DNA of 64,000 bases, taken from NCBI GenBank assembly GCA_905178155.1, contig CAJINV010000005.1, positions 7,432,989 through 7,496,988 on the forward strand, written 5' to 3'. The stretch comes from Amoebophrya sp. A120 (Eukaryota > Sar > Dinophyceae > Syndiniales > Amoebophryaceae). Below, piece by piece: positions 54,570 through 64,000 of this stretch. The notes under the pieces are model-generated. The model saw nothing but the letters and a program-made list of their open reading frames with translations, was not told the origin of the DNA and made no database searches. Each line of letters starts with the position of its first letter. The stretch's first letter is position 1. Made by a program: the position numbers and the translations under genes.

Positions 54570-56966
54570 ATGAAGCAGCTCTTGTCCCACTGGAGCTACT
54601 CCACACGGATGAGCAAGAAGAACAAGCTGCACAGCATGATTCTCGGCCCGCTCCTCGGCCTGTTTCATCTCCAGAGCGGGCTACTGGGGCACAAAAATTT
54701 GATGGTAGTTGTTTCCGCCTCCGCGGCCGACCTGGTGTCAGGAGGACATCATGACGAGCAACTGCACGACAAGAACGAAGACCTACTTGTTCCTACGACC
54801 ACTGTATCAAATGTAAAAATGTCTGGGTCTGGAAGAGTGGAACTTGTAATGCGTATTTCAGAACACAGAAAAGTCTCTCATGCATACGTAGCAAAAGCTC
54901 CCACTTTTTGTCAGAAAAATAGGGGACTTGTCATGCGGATTCGGCATTGCGGAAGGTTCTCGAAACCTGTGATGCTAGAGCTTCCATGCCAGACCTTCTG
55001 TGTCATGCAAAAACAGCATGACTCTTCCAGACCCAGACATTTTTGCATTTGATACACTGCCACTGCTACCTCCATGCTTCCGACGCCGGTTGACGACGAC
55101 GACGATTTCGTGAATGCCGAGGACGTATGAATTGCAAAAGACTCGTACTCGTGTAAATGCATTACAAATACAAACTTCCTCAGCTGCATGGGAAATAAAA
55201 TCTGTATCTGTAATGCGGATCTACCCTAAGAAACAGATTTGTAAATGCATGACTGCAATGATCACTACGAGTGCGACACTTTTGCACAGCATAGGACGAT
55301 GACGAGAGCGACTGGGACTTTGAGAGCTGCATGGAAAATGAACGTCTGACATATCGCAAGAAAAAACTGTTTCAGTGTAAACTTGTAATGCAGAAAATGT
55401 ATGTGAGAAGTGTTTGTCTTGCTACACATGCAAGACAATGGATTTTTAGCTGTGTTTTCCCTTTGGAATCTCGCATGGCAAATTTTCTTTATGATGTAGA
55501 GCAAACTTGTGATGCAAAACTTGCAAAATCCTTACAGTGAAGCACTTTTTTCGTACGATATGACACGAGCAAAGTTTGATGCCGACAGGCGGCTGCCGGG
55601 CACGGAGAAAGATGTTGTGCCCTCCGCCATGCTATCAACTGCAAATATGGCTGGTTCTGGAAAAGTGCACGGTTTGTCATGCTAGGCTAGCAAGATTTTT
55701 AAGTCTGTCATGTACGTTACCCAAAAGCGCTATTTTTCTGTGATGCAGAACGCAGTTTGTCATGCAGAATAGGCAACACTTGGAAGCTCAGAAACTTGTC
55801 ATGCTGAGCCATCAACATTTGTGGCCTCCACATGCTAAGTCACTCAGCATTACAATTTTCCAGACCCAGACATATTTCCAGTTGATACATGCTGCAGCGG
55901 AAGCTCTTGCCCGAGGACACTAGCACAGCAGGAGTTCTTGCAGGAGCCGCGTGGAACAACACTTCCGCTTCAGACGAAGATCCTTCCGCTTTGCTGCAAC
56001 TGACAGAGCGCGAGCGGAATGAGATTGAGAACAAGAAGAAGAAGAAGGATTGTTGCGGACCAGACGAAAAGGACTACAGCGAGTCTGTCGAGGCGGGAAA
56101 AGGAAATGCTTGCGGGAAATGCTGCGGAAAGGCGAACGGCAAAAACTGGGCGAAAACCATGTTCGCGAAAAACATGAGGGTGAAGGTGAAAGATTCCTGG
56201 TTCAAAGTGGTGGAGAACGGCGTTTACAAGGGGAGATCCCGGTATGGGAGTGTCAGGATCGAAATCGTCCAAGTTGAAACGGTTGAAGTTGAAATAGTTT
56301 GTCATGCATAAAATGCAACGCAAAAATTGCCTCTCATGCAGAGGACGCAAGAGAGGCAGACTGTAGTACTGGCAAGGGTCGAGAATTGGGCTGCTGATTA
56401 GCATCACAGAGGAGAGCCCTTTTGCCCTAAACAGCATGACAAACTGGCTTCCTGCACGGACAAAAATTGTCATGCGCCGACTAGAAACTGTGGGTCCAAT
56501 TGGTATCGATTTTATGCATTACAAGTAATTCCAACTTTGTCGATTTCGATCCTGACAGTTCCATACCCGGGGCGCTGGCTACACGCTTGCCGTGGTGAAA
56601 ATGGTGCGGAAGAGCGACAAACAGCCATACATAATGAAGGTTTACCGCGCTATCGAGGGCCCGACCGACACACTGCGCAAAAAGGGCGACCGACACAAAA
56701 TGAAGCACCGGTTCAATTACTACAGAAATTTGCGTTGGGTCACCAGGTCGGTCAACAAGTACTACGAGGACCACTACCGCGGTGCGGAGCCGGATGGCGA
56801 CCCAGCGTATCTGCATTTCGAAACGCTGGCGGACGAGGCGGTCAAAATGGAAGCCCCTCTGTACTTTGAAGATCTGACCAAGAAAAAGCGGGCGCGGCGC
56901 GCGGACGAGCGCGATGTCATTCCCCTCAGCGATGACAAAGACGGCGCGGAGATGATGGTATCGTAA
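54570..56966 (+). CDS. Gene G: protein of unknown family with hydrophobic N-terminus
   Basis: Six exons: 54570-54804, 55060-55125, 55299-55351, 55566-55632, 55893-56242, 56571-56966 (TAA), 388 residues; all five junctions are introners and all keep phase. Near the N-terminus, LGPLLGLFHLQSGLLG and LMVVVSASAA are hydrophobic enough for an anchor or signal. An acidic part follows (VDDDDDFVNAEDDDESDWDFE), then a Lys-rich stretch with clustered Cys (KKDCCGPDE, CGKCCGKANG). The last exon is a well-conserved-looking mixed domain (AVVKMVRKSDKQPYIMKVYR, then FNYYRNLRWVTRSVNKYYED). Not recognised; the basic, aromatic C-terminal part looks like the functional domain. Confidence 0.72.
54805..55054. mobile_element. 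Introner family II in gene G
   Basis: Ends TATCAAATGTAAAAATG and CATTTTTGCATTTGATA; TSD CACTG; frame restored. Confidence 0.94.
55126..55293. mobile_element. Introner family I in gene G
   Basis: Ends TATGAATTGCAAAAGACTCG and CTTTTGCACAGCATA; TSD GGACG; frame restored. Confidence 0.93.
55352..55560. mobile_element. Introner family IV in gene G
   Basis: Ends TATCGCAAGAAAAAACTG and CACTTTTTTCGTACGATA; TSD TGACA; frame restored. Confidence 0.94.
55633..55887. mobile_element. Introner family II in gene G
   Basis: Ends TATCAACTGCAAATATG and CATATTTCCAGTTGATA; TSD CATGC; frame restored. Confidence 0.93.
56243..56565. mobile_element. Introner family VII in gene G
   Basis: Left TATGGGAGTGTCAGGATCG, right CGATCCTGACAGTTCCATA; TSD CCCGG; frame restored. 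It is the best intact reference for the interrupted copy at 204-4404. Confidence 0.94.
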
Positions 56967-57401
56967 GGGAAAATCCCCCCCTCCTCCCCATAGCGAAACA
57001 CGACACGACCAAAGAACCTTTTCAATCCTGATTTGTGAGGACCACGACACATCGTCGTCCCTGTCTACTTGCAGTGAGGCAACTTCTACCCCAGTGCAGG
57101 CTTCGCCGCATTAGGGAGGCAGAAGTCGGTTGTAACGCTGTTGAGCACAGCACTACAGCGCAGACGCCCTTGCCGTGCTAGGCGCCTACGTCAAAACCTC
57201 TCTGCAGCTCAGGCTTGGGGTTACTTATATGCCCAGTATACTAGTAGTAGGAGGCGGATCTTCTGTGGTCTTGCAGTGTGTAGTGGCTACTGCATGACAT
57301 CAAATCGAATTTTTGTACCCGCACCCGCAAATCCAAATCCGGCATAAGGAAGGAAACGTCGTTTTGAACTGGGGACGAGGGGGGATTTTTCATTTTGATA
57401 G
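56967..57401. other. Intergenic G-H with a possible introner remnant
   Basis: About 435 bp. CATCAAATCGAATTTTTG at 57298 and GGATTTTTCATTTTGATA ending 57400 resemble a degraded introner just before gene H's ATG; no duplication seen. Otherwise nothing recognised. Confidence 0.4.
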
Positions 57402-60400
57402 ATGGGCCTTTTGGTCCGGTCCTCCTGCCTATGCATTGCAAAAGTATCGTACTAGTATAAACCAGCCATGCTCCGGCTGCCGCCGGAGCGCAAGGCTGTG
57501 GGGCCGAGGCAAGAATGTTTGCCGATCGGACCACAACGCTACGGGCCTTTGCACAACGAAACATACTGGATTCCAGCCGCCCGTTTGCGCCGCGCCAAAT
57601 CGCAGGACCACTTGCGCGCTTCCCGCGCCTGGGGGCGCTCTGCGCAGGGAGCAGCTGCAAAGAACACCGGGGGCGAACAGAAGCCGCCCGGCGGGAGAGG
57701 GTAGCGCGAGAGGGTGGCGCGAGAGGGTTGCGCGAGAGGGTTGCGCGAGAGGGTGCGCGAGAGGGTGGCGCGAGAGGGTGGCGCGAGAGGGTACGCGAGA
57801 GGATGGCGCGGAAAGGCGCCGAAGAAAACAAGTCCGCGAATGGCCTGCAATGGCAAACATTGGCAGACCCTCTTTTTGACCTCTTTTAAGGGTCCCCGCT
57901 AATAATCCGGCTATACTCGCGGGTAGAGGTCGACAGAGGTGGCCGAGAGGTGGCCAAGAGGGTCCGCGAGAGGTCGCCCCTTATTCGCGCCACCTCCCTC
58001 CACCTCTGTCGACCTCTCGCGCCCCCTCTTTTTGACCTCTCTGCGCCCTCTGTGCCACTTAGGCGGCGCCTAAGGGTGGGCGCTTACTGGGGGCCTTATT
58101 CGCGCACCCTCTCGCGGACCCTCTCGAACGGGGTCCCGCGCCACCTCTCCACCTCTGTCGACCTCTTTTCTACCTCTGTCGACCTCTTTTTGACCTCTCG
58201 GCCACCTCTCTGGGACCCTCTGACTGTCTACCTCTTTTTCCGCATGAATATAATGTATAGTAATCGCATGACAAATTTGCTCAGCATGAGAAATAAAATT
58301 TGTCATGGTGTTTCACCTTGAAACGGAGATTTGTAATGCATGACTGCCATTACTACGAGTGCGATACTTTTGCACAGGATACTGCCCGGATGGGATCGTG
58401 AAGCCGATGAAGGACATCCGGTATTCACTGCAAATAGGTCGGGGTCTGGAAGATTGCCAGGTTTGTCATGCATCTCGCGAACAATCTCGCAGGTGGCCTT
58501 GAAAATAAATGCACGCAGATGCATCACAGATTTTGCGATACCTTCTTGATGCTTCTCCCGGCGAATGAGAATTGTTCCGCCCTTTGCTAGAGCAACAAGT
58601 GGGCTGCAACTAGTTTTGGCATCCATGCCACACAGATTTTTTTCGTGATCGAGACTACGGCGCATGACCTCCAGACCCAGATCGATATTTGCATTTGATA
58701 TCTTGCTGGAGGAGCGGCAGACACTTTGGAACGATATGAAAGCCTCAGGGTGGAAATCCTCAAAGTGAAAATGATTTGTGATGCAAAAAAACGACGCCAG
58801 TTGAAGAGCCATTTGTAGTCGGCGCATGACAAATTTCCCGGGCACTTAAAGCATGTCTGTCATGCAGGTTAAGGCGAAGGGGTGCCGTTCTCTCGTGCTA
58901 AGCAGCACTCCAATTCTTCACCACTAGCAGGACAATAGTCGGCCTCCGTTGCGCCCTCTGCAATACAGGCCTTTTTGCGTCGCATTTCATGCATCACAAA
59001 TTATTTCCACTTTGAGGATTTCCATTCTGAGGCTTTCATAAACGAGCCTCCGCCTAGTGGGCCGGAGGAGTGGAAACTGGAAGAACCTCAGAGAGAACAA
59101 GAACGTCAGAAGAAAATTGCCATATGAATTGCAAAAGTAGTGTGTTCGAAAAAATAGTGGCAATCATCATGCATGACAGATCTACGTCCACCTTTGTACG
59201 CGAACCAGCATGAAAATGCATGTGACTCGGTTAATATAGCACCGGAGGTGGGTCGAGTGACGGGTCGTTAAGGGGGTTAATTCTGTGATGCGACTCCTGT
59301 TATACTGTACCAGTAAATTAAGTAAGTATGCGATATTACTTTTGCCATGCATATCGCGAGGTGAAGAACGACGTGAGTCTCTGGAAACACGTGCAGTCTT
59401 TCAAGGCCCTGCACATCATTTATTACGATGAAAATGCCCCCACCCCCGAACTTGGGAGCATTTGTATTGCAAACCTTTCCAAATGAAACATTCCCCCTCT
59501 TGCATCTATCAGCATCACAGATTTCCGATCGTGAGTAGCAAAGATTTGTATTGCAAGAGATCCCAGCAAGAGCGGCGCTTGTCAACATGCAAGCGATGCG
59601 GGGGCACACGCCTGGACTCTGCATCAGAAAGGTTCATACTCCTTTCATGCATTACAATAAAAAGTTTTCATTTGGAACCTTTGCATCACAAATCTTCGCA
59701 ACTTTGGGGGTGGGGGCATTTTTCCTCGCGATATTATTCACATGGACTTCCACTGGGAGAATGTGTGTGTCTGTCAAGACCCAAAAACCAAGAAGACCAA
59801 GCACACTTTATCAAATGCAAAAATGTCTGGGTCTGGAAACTTGTAATGCTAAAAGTGAATGATAGACGCACTGCAGTACGCAGCTATGCATGACAAATTT
59901 CTTGGCTGCCATGTCTTACGTATTCCGCATGGCAAACTGCGTTTTTGCATGCAAGACGACGCCGTGAGGACGACCACAGGGTGTCCGTCTCAATGATGAC
60001 GATGATGATGACAGGAAAGAGGGCCTTTTCGTGCCTATGCAACACAGACTCTCGAGTCATGCCAGACAAGCATGACAAACTTGCATTCTTCCAGACCCAG
60101 ACATATTTGCAATCCATACACTTTCATTGTGGACTACAAGCGCATCTACTCGTGGAAATCAGATAAACCGGAACAGTATGAAATGCAAAACCATCGTACT
60201 AGTAATAGTATAAATCGCATGTTGACAAATTTTCTGAGCATGAGAAATGAAATTTGTAATGCGGATTTAACTTGAGAAGGAAATTTGTAATGCATGAATG
60301 CAATTAGTACGACTACGATACTTTTGCACAGGATAAACAGCTGAAGCGGCAACCGGAAGAACACTTGAAAAAACACAAACCCGAGGAAGACCAGGTCGTG

Positions 60401-61104
60401 ACCATCAAAATGTATCACAGGAAAAACGTGTTTACAGTTTACACATGTGCTCTTGGAGTTTCTGCACCACAAAGTTCCTCGACATGGCAAGAAAGAAAAA
60501 CTGATGTGAAGATGCGCAGCCTATAAGGGAAATAAGCACGAATGAAATGAGCCTGGCAAGCATTTCCTGCATGACAGAGGTGGTCTGAGTCTTGCTTGTC
60601 TTCCAGCAGAGTGTGTAACTGTGACACTTTTTTCATCGGGATAAAATGTGCCTGAATTTCATGGTGAGCTGGTTCCAGAATGACAAAAAGAATCTTGCTC
60701 AGGAGATCGGGCTGAACGAAAATGACTACTGCATCTGGGATATCAAATGCAAATATGTCTGGGTCTGGAAGGTTGGAAGACTTGTCATGCAGGTTTTCCA
60801 TGCCGCGTAAGGTCTGTCATACATGGCCCAGCATGACAGATTCTCCCCGAACTCTATCATGCCTCGTCTGCATGAGAAACTCCCTCTCAGCTTGGTCAAA
60901 AGTGGACAGCTTTTGGTAATCATGCAGCACAGATTTTTGCACTATCCAGAATTACCATGACAAGTTGCATTCTTCCAGACCCAGACATATTTGCAATGCA
61001 TATGGGAAAAAATGAAAGACTACATGGAAAGATTCGCCTGGAACTCGTGGCTGAAATATGCGAACGCTGGCGACCCGACGGAAGTGTCGACGTTTGACGA
61101 CTGA
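57402..61104 (+). CDS. Gene H: small protein in ten exons
   Basis: Exons 57402-57429, 58387-58421, 58706-58734, 59046-59122, 59359-59420, 59739-59808, 60124-60176, 60341-60412, 60649-60740 and 61008-61104 (TGA) give 204 residues, all phases consistent. The proposed ATG at 57402 is the only one in the first exon; an earlier start is possible. The N-terminal half is charged and helical (PEEWKLEEPQREQERQKKIA). The middle has VSLWKHVQSFKALHIIHMDF. The end is rich in Trp and aromatic residues (MVSWFQNDKKNLAQEIGLNE; ERFAWNSWLKYAN). Soluble, no family recognised. Several exons are only 28-35 nt long, so most of the transcript is introner. Confidence 0.7.
57430..58381. mobile_element. Introner family I with a 0.8-kb insertion, in gene H
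   Basis: Left TATGCATTGCAAAAGTATCG, right CGATACTTTTGCACAGGATA; TSD CTGCC (57425-57429, 58382-58386); frame restored. Between about 57466 and 58242 lies unrelated GC-rich repeat sequence. Confidence 0.9.
57695..58230. repeat. GAGAGG/CCTCTC strand-asymmetric minisatellite
   Basis: 57700-57830 repeats GCGAGAGGGTG; 57930-57980 holds GGTCGACAGAGGTGG; 57990-58230 holds CCACCTCTGTCGACC and GACCTCTTTTTGACCTCT. The halves are inverted relative to each other and could pair. Open frames here on both strands follow from the repeat. Confidence 0.8.
58422..58700. mobile_element. Introner family II in gene H
   Basis: Ends TATTCACTGCAAATAGG and GATATTTGCATTTGATA; flanks TCCGG/TCTTG do not match well; removal still restores frame (DIR-LEER). 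Confidence 0.82.
58735..59040. mobile_element. Introner family VII in gene H
   Basis: Left TATGAAAGCCTCAGGGTGG, right CATTCTGAGGCTTTCATA; TSD AACGA; frame restored. Diverged ends relative to the copy in gene G. Confidence 0.9.
59123..59353. mobile_element. Introner family I (diverged) in gene H
   Basis: Ends TATGAATTGCAAAAG and TTACTTTTGCCATGCATA; flanks TGCCA/TCGCG do not match; frame restored. Confidence 0.78.
59421..59733. mobile_element. Introner family VI in gene H
   Basis: Left TATTACGATGAAAATGCCCC, right GGGGCATTTTTCCTCGCGATA region; flanks TCATT/TTATT; frame restored. Its interior is largely the reverse complement of the family VI copy in gene E. Confidence 0.9.
59809..60118. mobile_element. 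Introner family II (long) in gene H
   Basis: Ends TATCAAATGCAAAAATG and CATATTTGCAATCCATA; TSD CACTT; frame restored. Confidence 0.92.
60177..60335. mobile_element. Introner family I in gene H
   Basis: Ends TATGAAATGCAAAACCATCG and CTTTTGCACAGGATA; TSD AACAG; frame restored. Confidence 0.93.
60413..60643. mobile_element. Introner family VIII in gene H
   Basis: Ends TATCACAGGAAAAACGTG and CACTTTTTTCATCGGGATA; TSD AAATG; frame restored. Confidence 0.93.
60741..61002. mobile_element. Introner family II in gene H
   Basis: Ends TATCAAATGCAAATATG and CATATTTGCAATGCATA; TSD TGGGA; frame restored. Its interior closely resembles the copy at 6428-6695. Confidence 0.94.
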
Positions 61105-62622
61105 AGAAGGCGAAGGGGGCTGGGGGCGATGTTGGCACAACAAAAAAAAAAGTGGTGCTCCGGCTTGAAGATATTCTTCATTTATGTCTTCGGTTTTTTT
61201 CGCGCTATGAGTATGATCTCCTACTTATGGTCGTGCGCGACGGCGCATGTAGTACCTTCTATTTTGCTTGCAAACTATGCAATCGATGAAATTTAATCGC
61301 CAAAAAGTACAGTATCAGATTAAATAGGAACACTTGTGCAATGAAGACGTTTGACTTTTTTCATCTACGTTTTTTTTTTTTCCCACCAACATGGTAGGCC
61401 TCGCGACAGACAAGATCGATGGGTGTCCGTCGCGTCCAAATCCATCAGGGTTTCAGGGGTTTCAGGGTTGTTTAGCGTTTGTGCTAATTTTGATTTGATT
61501 TTTTTTCTCCCTTTTTTTTATCGCTTTTTTATGCGTTTTTTTATTCATTTTTCAATTTTTTTCTCCTTTTTTTCTTTTTCGTACGCTGAACAACTTTAAG
61601 CGTATTTTTTCATGACTTTTTCTTTTTTTTGATGAATGTGAAAGCATCTTGAACTTGAAGCCGTATCATCATGATGTTAGTTTGAATTGCACAAGAAGAG
61701 CAAGAAACTAAAATCCAACAACGGTCGAGGATGAGTATGAGCCGAGTAAGTAAATACCAAAAGTAAAAAGCGCTATGAAGAAGTAAACAAGACCGATCAC
61801 CACGCGGACCCCATGCCGCGTTTTTTAAAAAATCCTCAAATCCTCTGATGTATGAAAAAAGATAAAATATGATTTCTGTGAGCCAGCAGACCACGACTTC
61901 GATTGACAGTGAAGCAGGATTTTCTTGAGATGTCGAATTATATTAAAGCATTCTATACATAAACACTTTTTGAAATAAGCGTAGTTCTAGTTTCTCGTGG
62001 AAGTAGCCTGTGCCAGAGGAAGATTTCCTGGTCACTGCTTCTGACAACAAGGCATTTTTTTTTGATTGTTCTTTCGCCCTGCTGGAGGTACGGGCACCAG
62101 TTGGATGTCAGAGGAAAGGAAAGCGAAAACCATTTTTGCCTTACTCCTACAATTTCTCGGTGGTGAGCAATCTCCAGGACTACGAGTACTACGCTACCTC
62201 GCTTTGTCAGCGTCAATGAAGACTCGGAAAATGAAAATCGGTATTGCGCGGGAAAAAGTCAAGCATCTGGTTGTGATGTTGGTGATGTCACTATTAATTA
62301 ATTATCTCTGACGAGTTGAATTCATGGAGAAGAATGTGGTAGTGATGAAAGGTAGTTCGACGTTTGTTGCATTATGGATAAAAAAACCTCGTTGAGCTTC
62401 TTGTTCATGGAGGGCAGTTATTGAACTTGCACCACAAAAACAAAATGCGGTTCTTTATCTGGTCTTTCTTTCACGAAGAATCGATGAAAGAGAAAAATGC
62501 TGGCTCTCGGGGTTTTTGCGCAGCGGGGACCACCTACTTCGAGGATCATGACCACGTGGTCTAATGTGTGAAGATTTTTAGCCTCCTGCCGAAATGATAT
62601 TTTTGAAGCAGTGAAGAAGAAG
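61105..62622. other. Intergenic H-I, T-rich
   Basis: About 1.5 kb. 61360-61640 is T-rich low complexity with several runs of T. No supported gene or element. Confidence 0.5.
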
Positions 62623-64000
62623 ATGAGCCGGAACTACCACACGATGGCTTTATCGTCCTGTCGTGGTACAAGAACTGCATCCTTATCCGGGATTATACCG
62701 CATCGTGCCTGGACCGCTACTCCCAGCAGCAGCGCATCTTTAGTACCCGCTTTGTTCGTGGTCCGCAGTGGGGGAAAAAAATACCATGGGACAAGTTGTC
62801 GCGCTGCGAATTCTTGTTCCCAGCCACCTTCTTGCGGCCCTGCTGTGCTGGTGAAGAACGCGTCTACTTGCTCCTACCATTTCTACTCTACTACCGCAGC
62901 AGCGGCAGGAGCTCCGCCGAGCGCCTTGCACAAGAACTCTGTAGTTGATGCTGTAGTTGCCGCGCCGGCGGGCGGGAATCGTGAAGATCATGCGGGTGTT
63001 GTTTGTAGTTCCGTCAGGAGCTTCACCTCTGGTGCCCCGTCGTTGGTCGTCGCCCGGCAAACTTCTAGCACTGGCGAAGATCCAGGAGACCAGATCGTGT
63101 CGAGAAGTTCAGGCGGAGGAGGTGATCTTCATGTCGAGGACAACAAAAGTCGCGCCGTGTCTCCTGTTATTTCCAAAATTCCGGAAGAATTCCAGATCAA
63201 GCCGAATCCGAGCGACTACCGATTATCACACGAAAGAAGTGTTACAGTTACACATTGTGTTGCAAAACATGCAAGACAGACGACCTTTGTCATGCGCAAA
63301 ATGCTTGCAAGTCTCGTCTCGTGTGTTATGATCTTTGCATTGCAAGTTTTCTCTGTCATGCAGAGAATTGAATGCTGAATTGAATTCACTACAACGGTGT
63401 AACTGTAACACTCGGTTTCGTCGGATACCGATTACCGCTGTCCTACTTTCCGGAGAATCCGCCCAACGTCGTCACGGACAAGATGATATCAAATGCAAAA
63501 ATGTCTGGGTCAGGAAAGAATGGAACTTGTCATGCTAAATCTGGATCGTGCCAAAAATTTGTGTTGCATGATTACCAACAGATGTCCACTTTCGGACAAA
63601 TTCAGAGGCAGTTTCTCATGCAGGATAGGCATGATAGAGGTCTAACATAATGTGTCATGCTAGGTCCTACATGCCAGACTTCATGGGTCATGCAAAATCT
63701 GCATGACAAACTCCTGCATTCTTCCAGACCCAGACATCATTCTTGCACTTGATAGATGATTCGGGAAACCAAGCTGCGACGCCACGCATTCCAAACCGCG
63801 AAGCTGCTGTTTGAAGCGAAGCAGCGGATATGGAGGGATCAGGATCGAAATCGACGAAGTTGAAATGATTTGTGATGCATAAAACGGATACCAGTTAGCG
63901 CCCAGCTTTCAAGTGGCGCATGACAAATTTGGGTAGAGCCTAAATCCAGTTTGTAATGCTGTTTGGCTACGGAAGACGCGTTTTCTTCTGCTGCTTTAGC
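62623..64000 (+). CDS. Gene I: protein with possible targeting N-terminus, 3' partial
   Basis: ATG at 62623 (AAG ATG AGC). Exons seen: 62623-63223, 63433-63486, 63760-63828; the gene is then cut by an introner that runs off the window. The first about 190 residues are Ser/Ala/Thr-rich with scattered Arg and few acidic residues, compatible with an organelle targeting presequence followed by a disordered linker. The conserved-looking part starts at about residue 195 (FQIKPNPSDYRLPLSYFPEN) and continues with a basic helix RETKLRRHAFQTAKLLFEAK, which resembles mitochondrial ribosomal or membrane-complex accessory proteins only in general character. Family not recognised. Confidence 0.62.
63224..63427. 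mobile_element. Introner family VIII in gene I
   Basis: Left TATCACACGAAAGAAGTG with TTACAGTTACAC, right GTGTAACTGTAACAC ending CGTCGGATA; TSD CCGAT; frame restored. Confidence 0.93.
63487..63754. mobile_element. Introner family II in gene I
   Basis: Ends TATCAAATGCAAAAATG and TTCTTGCACTTGATA; TSD GATGA; frame restored. Confidence 0.93.
63829..64000. mobile_element. Introner family VII in gene I, right end beyond window
   Basis: Left TATGGAGGGATCAGGATCG after GCGGA, continuing with TTTGTGATGC and CATGACAAATTT. The right end and second duplication are not in the window. Confidence 0.85.

Noticed and set aside
57241..57902. Overlapping frames of 100-196 codons on both strands
   Set aside because: They arise from the GAGAGG minisatellite inside an introner and end with it.

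Overview
The window looks like nuclear DNA of a marine alveolate parasite of the Amoebophrya (Syndiniales, basal dinoflagellate) type. Evidence: all nine host genes lie on the + strand, a few ordinary short GT-AG introns are present, and almost every gene is cut many times by short elements with inverted ends and 5-bp target duplications that must be spliced out. Intron-making 'introner' elements of this kind, with non-GT-AG borders, are known from Amoebophrya genomes. The organism is inferred; no rRNA or other marker is present.

Layout. Gene A (PH-domain protein, 5' end missing) 1-7172. Gene B (large membrane protein, 18 introners) 8581-15779. An intergenic element pair with a Crypton-like tyrosine recombinase and a Gag-like second gene, 16003-20678. 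Gene C (membrane-anchored coiled-coil protein) 21255-34678; its first intron is 8.9 kb because an introner has taken in a 7.4-kb Ty1/copia retrotransposon (23154-30539, minus strand, TSD ATAAT) and other debris. Gene D (long disordered protein with a deiodinase-like thioredoxin-fold end) 36239-42700. Gene E (coiled-coil protein of about 1,570 residues, 15 introners) 43740-51582. Genes F 51773-52450, G 54570-56966 and H 57402-61104. Gene I starts at 62623 and runs off the window.

The main system is the introner population. I mapped 73 copies by eye. They begin TAT/TAC and end ATA (one ends ATG, one ACA), are mostly 145-310 bp, and fall into at least eleven families by terminal inverted repeat. 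About 50 of roughly 70 testable copies have a perfect 5-bp target duplication. Deleting each element plus one copy of the duplication restores the reading frame across the gene; this held for all well-bounded copies in genes A, B, C, E, F, G, H and I. Families with unrelated ends share the inner motif TTGTNATGC, in both orientations.

The second notable system is a pair of unrelated elements (241-4143 and 16003-20678) with the same architecture: a long and a short copy head to tail, sharing only their terminal 120-160 bp, with AAAT at all three borders. One encodes a tyrosine recombinase, so integration of circles is a natural explanation. The other carries no convincing gene but a 73-bp tandem array of hairpins, and sits inside an introner. 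Introners thus serve as landing sites for larger insertions.

All boundaries, duplications and frames were read by hand from the sequence; no alignment, database search or RNA data were available.
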